The notes under the pieces: generated by a model
Told to the model about the DNA's origin: nothing
Seen by the model: the letters and a program-made list of their open reading frames with translations, nothing else
Databases searched by the model: none
Assembly (NCBI RefSeq): GCF_934754925.1
Contig: NZ_CAKVJA010000063.1
Location: forward strand, 1 to 10,094
DNA length: 10,094 nucleotides
Source: an uncultured Clostridium sp.
GTDB taxonomy: Bacteria > Bacillota > Clostridia > Clostridiales > Clostridiaceae
Reading direction: 5' to 3'
Program-made: the position numbers and the translations under genes
In this document: piece by piece, positions 5,772 through 10,094 of the stretch
Position numbering within the stretch: the stretch's first letter is position 1
How the letters are laid out: each line of letters opens with the position of its first letter

Positions 5772-6629
5772 ATGGGTAAAAAATTTATATTTAATGAATC
5801 TATAAATGATATAGTAAGGAAGAGAAAGTCTATAAGAACTTATAATAAGGAAGAAATATCAAGTGAAATAGTTGGAAAACTTAATGATTATATAAATGAA
5901 ATAAGAGGACCATTTAAAGAAAATATAACATTTAAAATACTAGATTCTAAAGAGCATATAAATGGAGCAAGACTTGGAACTTATGGAGTAATTAAGGGGG
6001 CAACTAAATTTATAGTAGCAAAGGTAAAAGTGGGACAGCATTCTTTAGAAGAGTTAGGTTATGAAATGGAGTCCTTAGTTTTATATGCAACATCTATGGG
6101 GTTAGGTACATGTTGGCTAGGGGGAACCTTTAAGAAGGGACAGTTTGCAAAGGCTATGGAAGTTGGAGAAGGAGAAGTATTACCAATAGTGTTACCTATA
6201 GGGTATGCGAAAGAAAAGAAGAGCTTTATTGATAAAACTATGAGATATATATCAAAATGTGATAAAAGAAAGCAATGGAATGAAATATTTTATTTTAGAG
6301 ATTTCTCATGTCCATTAACTCAGCATTCTACCTTAGATGGATTTAAAGATATGTTTGAAAATGTAAGATTAGCACCATCTGCAGTTAATAAGCAACCTTG
6401 GAGAATAGTTAAAAGTGGAAATGAATTCTATTTTTATATAAATGAAGATAAGGATGAAAAGAAGGAAGAGGCTTGCGATATTAAAAGAATTGATATTGGA
6501 ATTGCAATGTGTCATTTTGAATTAACTTGTAAGGAAAATGGAATAAGAGGAGGTTTTAAGGTAAACAATCCTAATATTCGTGATATGCCAAATAACTATA
6601 AATATATAGCAACATGGGTAAAAGAATAA
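5772..6629 (+). CDS. TM1586-type nitroreductase family protein
   Basis: The 285-residue product is a putative FMN-dependent oxidoreductase with NAD(P)H as likely donor; its physiological substrate is unknown. The N-terminal part has the FMN-phosphate motif RKSIRTY (18-24), followed by YEMESLVLYATSMGLGTCWL (97-116). The latter is the 'A..LGLGTCW.G' helix that packs on FMN. The C-terminal part repeats nitroreductase-like elements: RLAPSAVNKQPWRI (199-212) and DIGIAMCHFEL (241-251). This arrangement fits the TM1586 nitroreductase family, about 100 residues longer than simple nitroreductases. A single chain that mimics the usual homodimer is my inference. The start ATG has AGGAGGG 6 nt upstream. 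No strong terminator follows; the best structure downstream is a weak AAAATAC/GTATTTT pair (6644-6690). Lys codons and charged residues are abundant but composition matches the neighbours. Confidence 0.87.
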   Translation: MGKKFIFNESINDIVRKRKSIRTYNKEEISSEIVGKLNDYINEIRGPFKENITFKILDSKEHINGARLGTYGVIKGATKFIVAKVKVGQHSLEELGYEMESLVLYATSMGLGTCWLGGTFKKGQFAKAMEVGEGEVLPIVLPIGYAKEKKSFIDKTMRYISKCDKRKQWNEIFYFRDFSCPLTQHSTLDGFKDMFENVRLAPSAVNKQPWRIVKSGNEFYFYINEDKDEKKEEACDIKRIDIGIAMCHFELTCKENGIRGGFKVNNPNIRDMPNNYKYIATWVKE

Positions 6630-6738
6630 AAAATATAATTAAAAAAATACACCTAATGTAAAGGTTATCAAAAGTCAAAAAGCGTATTTTAAAAGATAAA
6701 ATGGGAAAAATAAATATATAAAATTATTTATAAATATT

Positions 6739-6743
6739 GGAGG
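6739..6743 (+). promoter_or_regulatory. Ribosome binding site fixing the start at 6752
   Basis: GGAGG lies 8 nt before ATG 6752. An in-frame TTG at 6737 overlaps it and is not a usable start. Confidence 0.85.
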
Positions 6744-6751
6744 TCTTGAAT

Positions 6752-6943
6752 ATGGCTTTTGAAAAACTTGAGAAAAAAGTCAATCAAATTAGTAAAAAGA
6801 TTAAGCAAGGAAGATTTTCACAAGAAATAGGAGATGAAATTAGTAGTGTAATTAATGAAATTGAAGATCTTGGAGGGGAAGCTAAAGAAAAATTTAAAGA
6901 TGCTTTAGAAAATATGAAGACTTCATTAAAAAAAATGAAATAG
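6752..6943 (+). CDS. Small charged, probably helical protein of unknown function
   Basis: This is a 63-residue protein with no signal peptide, membrane segment or Cys. The sequence is almost entirely Lys/Glu/Asp with hydrophobics spaced 3-4 apart, for example F.KLEKKVNQISKKIK (3-18) and IGDEISSVINEIEDLG (26-41). It ends in the basic segment KTSLKKMK. This predicts two or three amphipathic helices or a short coiled coil; the Gly-Gly near 41-42 suggests a hinge between helical hairpin arms. It has a strong ribosome binding site and its own strong terminator, so it is a real, probably monocistronic gene. I do not recognise a family. A phasin-like, chaperone-like or binding-partner role is conceivable, but nothing in the sequence decides it. 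Confidence 0.75.
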   Translation: MAFEKLEKKVNQISKKIKQGRFSQEIGDEISSVINEIEDLGGEAKEKFKDALENMKTSLKKMK

Positions 6944-6950
6944 AAAGAGT

Positions 6951-6994
6951 AAAAAGGTATAAAGAAAATATCAAAAAGTTCTTTATACCTTTTT
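6951..6994 (+). terminator. Rho-independent terminator of the small helical protein gene
   Basis: A perfect 16-bp stem (6951-6966 with 6979-6994, core GGTATAAAGAA) has a 12-nt loop and ends in five T (6990-6994). It starts 7 nt after the stop codon. Confidence 0.9.
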
Positions 6995-7079
6995 GATGTT
7001 ATAAGTTAAATATTTTAATACTATTAGATAGATGATATTAACAATCCTTAAGGTGTATGTTATTATATAGATATATTTG

Positions 7080-7085
7080 TATAAT
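7080..7085 (+). promoter_or_regulatory. Candidate -10 box upstream of the GNAT gene
   Basis: TATAAT is preceded by TG directly, without the usual one-base gap. No good -35 lies at 16-18 nt. It is the best promoter candidate in the 206 nt between the terminator at 6994 and the start at 7201; nothing else was identified there. Confidence 0.3.
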
Positions 7086-7200
7086 TTGGATAATAAATTT
7101 TAGACAGGGCAAAATCAAGAAAGATGCCATATTAGATAAGTATTTTATTAGTAATAAATTTATAAGGCAATATGTCAATTAAGTTTAAGGAGGAATTTAG

Positions 7201-7647
7201 ATGGAAATAAGAAGAGCAACGTTAGAAGATATAAATATTATAGCTAAATATAATTACAATCTTGCATTTGAGACAGAGGATAAAAAACTTGATATGAATA
7301 TTTTAACTAAGGGTGTTAAAAGACTAATTGAAGATGAAAGCAAAGGAGTTTATTATGTTTGCGAAATAGATGGTAAGATTGTTGGACAAATTATGTATAC
7401 TTATGAGTGGAGTGACTGGAGAAACGGAACCTTTTTATGGATACAAAGTGTTTATGTAAATAAGGAAAATAGAGGAATAGGAGTCTTTAAAGCATTATAT
7501 AATTATATAAAGGATATGTGTGATAAAGATAAAAATATATGTGGAATAAGATTATATGTTGAAAAGGAAAATTATGTGGCGCAAAATACTTATTCTAATC
7601 TAGGAATGTATAAATGCAATTATTATATGTATGAATATGAAAAATAA
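7201..7647 (+). CDS. GNAT-family N-acetyltransferase
   Basis: The 148-residue product is typical for a single GNAT domain, which moves an acetyl group from acetyl-CoA to an amine. Visible elements are MEIRRATLEDI (1-11, beta1-alpha1), the beta2-beta3 segment YYVCEIDGKIVGQIMYTYEW (51-70), and beta4 WIQSVYV (80-86). The pyrophosphate-binding loop follows as ENRGIGVFKALY (89-100, R..G.G). The C-terminal block GIRLYVEKENYVAQNTYSNL (115-134) carries the conserved Asn before the helix and the Tyr that often acts as general acid. The EWSDWRNG...WIQSVYV stretch (69-86) marks a widespread GNAT subgroup with no assigned substrate, so none is given. AAGGAGG lies 7 nt before the ATG. The DUF975 gene follows after 47 nt with no terminator between, so the two are probably co-transcribed. 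Confidence 0.9.
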   Translation: MEIRRATLEDINIIAKYNYNLAFETEDKKLDMNILTKGVKRLIEDESKGVYYVCEIDGKIVGQIMYTYEWSDWRNGTFLWIQSVYVNKENRGIGVFKALYNYIKDMCDKDKNICGIRLYVEKENYVAQNTYSNLGMYKCNYYMYEYEK

Positions 7648-7681
7648 TATAAACAAATATAACCATGTTTTTTAATAATAT

Positions 7682-7691
7682 AGGGGGTGAT
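7682..7691 (+). promoter_or_regulatory. Extended Shine-Dalgarno selecting a GTG start for the DUF975 gene
   Basis: AGGGGGTGAT matches the full anti-Shine-Dalgarno complement AGGAGGTGAT at 9 of 10 positions. Its purine core ends 7 nt before GTG 7695. The in-frame ATG at 7665 has only A/T-rich sequence upstream and is rejected as the start. Confidence 0.8.
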
Positions 7692-7694
7692 GCT

Positions 7695-8303
7695 GTGTAT
7701 ACAGCAGAATTAAAAAGTAGGTCAAGAGAACAGCTAAGGGGGAATTGGGCAGTAGCTATAGGAACAATATTAGTTGCTAATATAATACTAGATATCAATC
7801 TATGGTATAAGGCAACTTCAGAGTTAGGTATTGAAGGTTTATCCTATTCCTTAAATTTAGTTTCGTTATTATTAGGCGGTGTTATATCAGTTGGATTATG
7901 TAGATTTTTATTAGATATAGCAACTAAGAGAGCAGAAGCTAGATTTAATACGTTATTTTCAAGCTTTAATATTTATTTAAAAACATTGGGGTTAAATTTG
8001 TTAATAACATTAGCTGTTTTTGCAGGAACTTTATTATTTATAGTGCCTGGAATAATAGTATCTCTTATGTTTTCACAGGCATTTTATATACTATCAGAAG
8101 ATCCAAGTAAATCTATTACACAATGTATAAATGAAAGTGTTAATTTAATGAGTGGTCATAAATGGGAGTTATTTTATTTAGAATTATCATTTATTGGATG
8201 GTGGTTGCTTGTATTAGTGACATTAGGTATTGCTGCACTTTGGGTAACTCCATATCAAAAATTAACAGAAGCAAACTTTTATTTATATTTAAATAATAAT
8301 TAG
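7695..8303 (+). CDS. DUF975 family integral membrane protein
   Basis: From the GTG start the product has 202 residues. The N terminus, MYTAELKSRSREQLRGNWAV, matches the 'AELK..A...L.GN' opening typical of DUF975 proteins, supporting this start over the upstream ATG. Hydrophobic segments lie at about 19-36, 52-74, 98-131 (with FIVPGIIV at 115-122) and 160-186. The signature end is present: YILSEDPSKSITQCINES (131-148), LMSGHKWELFYLELSFIGWW (151-170) and a LWVTPY motif (182-187). The family is common in Firmicutes and its biochemical role is unknown. It lies 47 nt after the GNAT gene and is probably in the same operon. A strong hairpin follows. Nothing suggests truncation. Confidence 0.87.
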   Translation: MYTAELKSRSREQLRGNWAVAIGTILVANIILDINLWYKATSELGIEGLSYSLNLVSLLLGGVISVGLCRFLLDIATKRAEARFNTLFSSFNIYLKTLGLNLLITLAVFAGTLLFIVPGIIVSLMFSQAFYILSEDPSKSITQCINESVNLMSGHKWELFYLELSFIGWWLLVLVTLGIAALWVTPYQKLTEANFYLYLNNN

Positions 8304-8355
8304 CATATAAAGGTTGAAAATTATATTTTTATAATTTTCAACCTTTATATGTTTT
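8304..8355. terminator. Strong hairpin terminator between convergent genes
   Basis: A perfect 22-bp stem (8304-8325 with 8330-8351, core AAAGGTTGAAAATTATA) has a TTTT loop and is followed on the plus strand by TTTT (8352-8355). It starts right after the DUF975 stop codon and overlaps the end of the opposite permease gene, so it probably serves both transcripts. Confidence 0.85.
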
Positions 8356-8986
8356 ATTCAACTTCCTTTTGGTTAAATATATTGCAAGTAATAAAATAAG
8401 AAACAAGTAATAATATAATACCTATTAATACACTTAAAATAGTTAAAATTGTAGGGTTTAAGTGTATATTAATTTCTGGAATTATTTCTAATAATGCAGT
8501 AGAAAAACATATTGGAAATACTGCGATAAATATAAGAATATATCTTCCTTTTTCAAAGCCTAATAAAAGAGTTGCTGGCATTAATACAGCTGTAAAAAAT
8601 ACTCCTATTATAGCTGTAGATAAAGAAACCTCATAAAGAGATATATTATTTGATATATTAAAGCCAACTACTGTTATAATTACTAATAATATAGATGATA
8701 TAAGTGTTGCTATTAAAGTATTTATTAAACAATATATATATCTTGAGAAAATATATTCCTTAATAGTAATAGGAAGAGAATATATTAAATAATTCATTTT
8801 ACTTCTTTCTTCATAAAAAATAACTGAATATGAAGCTAGCATTAAATACATTGCACCTGCAAAAGTAATCATAGTAGGTTGAGTAAAGGCAAATATAGAA
8901 CCAAAAACTAATATAAAAATTAAATTTTTCTTTATTGCAAACAATGAATTAAATTGTAATTTTAATAAATTCACTAAATTATTCAT
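8354..8986 (-). CDS. ABC-2 type transporter permease
   Basis: The 210-residue membrane protein has about six hydrophobic helices (roughly 22-36, 38-57, 86-108, 121-143, 149-166 and 179-201). The cytoplasmic loop YEERSKMNYLIYSLPITIKE (58-77) is the hallmark 'E......SLP..R/K.EY' segment of ABC-2 permeases paired with BcrA/YtrB-like ATPases, and probably contacts the ATPase. It is the last gene of the GntR-ATPase-permease operon. Its AGGAGG (8996-9001) lies over the final codons of the ATPase gene, and only 3 nt separate the two reading frames, so translation is probably coupled. The substrate is not evident; relatives export peptides, antibiotics or act in envelope stress. One small permease per ATPase implies a dimer of each. 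Confidence 0.88.
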   Translation of the reverse strand: MNNLVNLLKLQFNSLFAIKKNLIFILVFGSIFAFTQPTMITFAGAMYLMLASYSVIFYEERSKMNYLIYSLPITIKEYIFSRYIYCLINTLIATLISSILLVIITVVGFNISNNISLYEVSLSTAIIGVFFTAVLMPATLLLGFEKGRYILIFIAVFPICFSTALLEIIPEINIHLNPTILTILSVLIGIILLLVSYFITCNIFNQKEVE

Positions 8987-8989
8987 AAA

Positions 8990-9841
8990 TTAAAACCTCC
9001 TAGTGTAATACAATAAAAGATCTTCAAGGGTACACTTTTCATAAATTGCTTCATTCCCAAAAAGTTCATAAGCTTTTTTCTTATTAGATATTAAGCCTTC
9101 AAATCCAAAAGCATTCTCTTTTAAAGAAATAAATTGTTTTTTTATTGTATTGTCAATCAAAGCCTTTTTACTTTTAATCAGCACATGATTATCTAATATA
9201 TAATCTTTTTCTCCTTGAAGAAGAATTTCACCGTTATATACCATAACTATATAATCAGCAGATTTATCTAAGTCTGTAGTTATATGAGTTGAGTAGAAAA
9301 CAGTCATACTATCCATTTCAATATGATCTTGCATAAGTTCTAAAAACTCATTTCGTATTATTGGATCTAAGCTTGAAGTTGGTTCGTCCATTATTAAAAG
9401 TTTTGGATGATGGGATAAAGCCATTATAAGTTCAAATTGCTTTTTTTGCCCTTTAGATAGATCCTTGTAAAGTTTACTTTCATCAATATTAAATTTAGTT
9501 AAATAATTTTGATATAATGATTCATCCCAGTTAGGATAAAATTTAGATATTATTTTATGAAGATTAGATAGTTTACTTTCTTCTAGGAATCCAGATTCAT
9601 CCCCAACATAAGCAATGTTTTCTTTAGTTTTAGTATCTTTATTAATATTACTATTTAATATTTTAATTTCGCCAGAATCAGGTTTAACCATTCCAAGTAA
9701 AGATTTAATAGTAGTAGTTTTACCAGAGCCATTTGGTCCGATAAATCCAGTAATATATCCTTCTGGTATATCAAGATTATCTATATTTAAAGAAAAGTTC
9801 TTATAATTCTTTTGTAAATTACGAATTTCAATAGAGTTCAT
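8990..9841 (-). CDS. ABC transporter ATP-binding protein (YtrB/BcrA-like)
   Basis: The 283-residue cytoplasmic ATPase energises the permease encoded next to it. Walker A is GPNGSGKTT (35-43, K41), the signature motif is LSKGQ (128-132, a variant of LSGGQ), Walker B is LLIMDEP (148-154, catalytic E153), the D-loop is SLD (157-159) and the H-loop is H186 in STH. The usual Q-loop glutamine is missing: after IAYV comes GDES (80-83). That substitution recurs in YtrB-type export ATPases as far as I recall. About 75 extra C-terminal residues (209-283) follow the nucleotide-binding domain, also usual for this group. The start ATG has AGGAGG 7 nt upstream, and this site lies over the last codons of the GntR gene. 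The two frames are separated by 2 nt. Confidence 0.93.
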   Translation of the reverse strand: MNSIEIRNLQKNYKNFSLNIDNLDIPEGYITGFIGPNGSGKTTTIKSLLGMVKPDSGEIKILNSNINKDTKTKENIAYVGDESGFLEESKLSNLHKIISKFYPNWDESLYQNYLTKFNIDESKLYKDLSKGQKKQFELIMALSHHPKLLIMDEPTSSLDPIIRNEFLELMQDHIEMDSMTVFYSTHITTDLDKSADYIVMVYNGEILLQGEKDYILDNHVLIKSKKALIDNTIKKQFISLKENAFGFEGLISNKKKAYELFGNEAIYEKCTLEDLLLYYTRRF

Positions 9842-9843
9842 AT

Positions 9844-10094
9844 TTATACCTCCTCATAAATACTTTTAAAAATTTCAATACATTCATCTAGCGTTAATCC
9901 CAGAGATTTAGCAGATATTATTACGGCTTCAAGTTTATCTTCCATTTCAGCCATGGCAGCTTCTCTTAATCTTTCTGAATTATAACCAGAAACAAAAGTA
10001 CCTTTACCAATAACTGTTTCAATAAAGCCTTCTTTTTCAAGCTCTTCATAAGCTCTTTTAGAAGTTATAATACTTACTTTAAGCTCTTTTGCTA
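9844..10094 (-). CDS. GntR-family (YtrA-like) transcriptional regulator, N-terminal part outside the window
   Basis: The minus-strand frame runs in from the right edge to TAA 9846-9844 and gives 83 visible residues. It begins inside the winged helix-turn-helix: AKELKVSIITSKRAYEELEK covers the recognition helix, then EGFIETVIGKGTFVSG is the wing with the GntR 'G.I....G.GTFV' signature. Only about 45 residues follow, mostly one or two helices (ERLREAAMAEMEDKLEAVII). That is the short effector-less tail of the YtrA subgroup, not the larger FadR or HutC ligand domains. Such regulators commonly repress their own operon with adjacent ABC genes, and the tight spacing here supports that. The promoter and N-terminal about 35-40 residues are beyond the window. 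Confidence 0.88.
   Translation of the reverse strand, partial: AKELKVSIITSKRAYEELEKEGFIETVIGKGTFVSGYNSERLREAAMAEMEDKLEAVIISAKSLGLTLDECIEIFKSIYEEV

Noticed and set aside
6644..6690. AAAATAC/GTATTTT pair and an ACCT-N7-AGGT dyad after the nitroreductase gene
   Set aside because: The stem is 7 A/T-rich pairs with a 33-nt loop, too weak for a terminator, and the dyad half-sites are only 4 nt, too short to assign to a MerR-type operator.
7057..7182. 41-codon plus-strand ORF before the GNAT gene
   Set aside because: The AAGG is only 3 nt from its ATG, the translation is Ile/Tyr/Lys-rich without family likeness, and it overlaps the likely -10 box. It looks like chance in AT-rich DNA.
7665..7694. 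Upstream ATG start for the DUF975 gene adding 10 residues
   Set aside because: There is no RBS before it, and the strong AGGGGGTGAT lies inside that extension at perfect distance from GTG 7695.
7595..7798. 67-codon minus-strand ORF across the GNAT-DUF975 junction
   Set aside because: It overlaps two well-supported plus-strand genes, has no domain and no RBS.
9615..9806. 63-codon plus-strand ORF inside the ABC ATPase gene
   Set aside because: It is antisense to Walker A and neighbouring coding sequence, with no RBS or recognisable product.
1..10094. CRISPR arrays, tRNA or rRNA genes, IS elements, att sites and riboswitches
   Set aside because: I read both strands for direct repeats, long terminal inverted repeats, clover-leaf patterns and transposase motifs and found none that hold up.

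Overview
The window is about 10.1 kb of very AT-rich DNA with short intergenic terminators, strong AGGAGG-type ribosome binding sites, A/T-ending codons and several GTG or TTG starts. Gene content and style fit a Clostridium sensu stricto-type Firmicute chromosome. The species cannot be fixed from the sequence alone. No phage, IS element, tRNA, rRNA or CRISPR array was seen.

Layout. (1) Positions 2-214 hold the 3' end of a + strand surface protein with a bacterial Ig-like repeat. (2) Positions 330-809 encode a small secreted Lys/Glu-rich protein with regularly spaced Cys residues, closed by a strong hairpin terminator. (3) On the minus strand lie a Sir2 NAD-dependent deacylase (875-1615) and a PLP-dependent aspartate 4-decarboxylase, AspD (1734-3365), each apparently its own unit with a terminator between them. 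(4) A 360-nt gap (3366-3725) carries the aspD control region and a possible small-RNA unit. (5) A type I methionine aminopeptidase with an N-terminal SEC-C zinc motif (3726-4595, minus) is divergent from a YdcF/SanA-like DUF218 membrane protein (4767-5552, plus). (6) The plus strand then carries a possible ABC-ATPase remnant, a TM1586-type nitroreductase (5772-6629), a 63-residue charged helical protein (6752-6943), and a GNAT acetyltransferase followed by a DUF975 membrane protein (7201-8303). (7) The right end is a tightly packed minus-strand operon of a YtrA-like GntR regulator (partial), an ABC ATPase and an ABC-2 permease. In this operon each downstream Shine-Dalgarno sequence lies at or inside the end of the preceding gene.

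How the genes fit together. Most are stand-alone housekeeping or accessory functions with their own terminators: protein maturation, redox, acyl-lysine removal, and aspartate to alanine plus CO2. The only clear multi-gene system is the GntR-ATPase-permease operon, a common autoregulated envelope-stress or drug-efflux layout. No wholly new multi-gene system is evident. The least explained items are the Cys-periodic secreted protein, the small helical protein, and the promoter-to-terminator unit between map and aspD.
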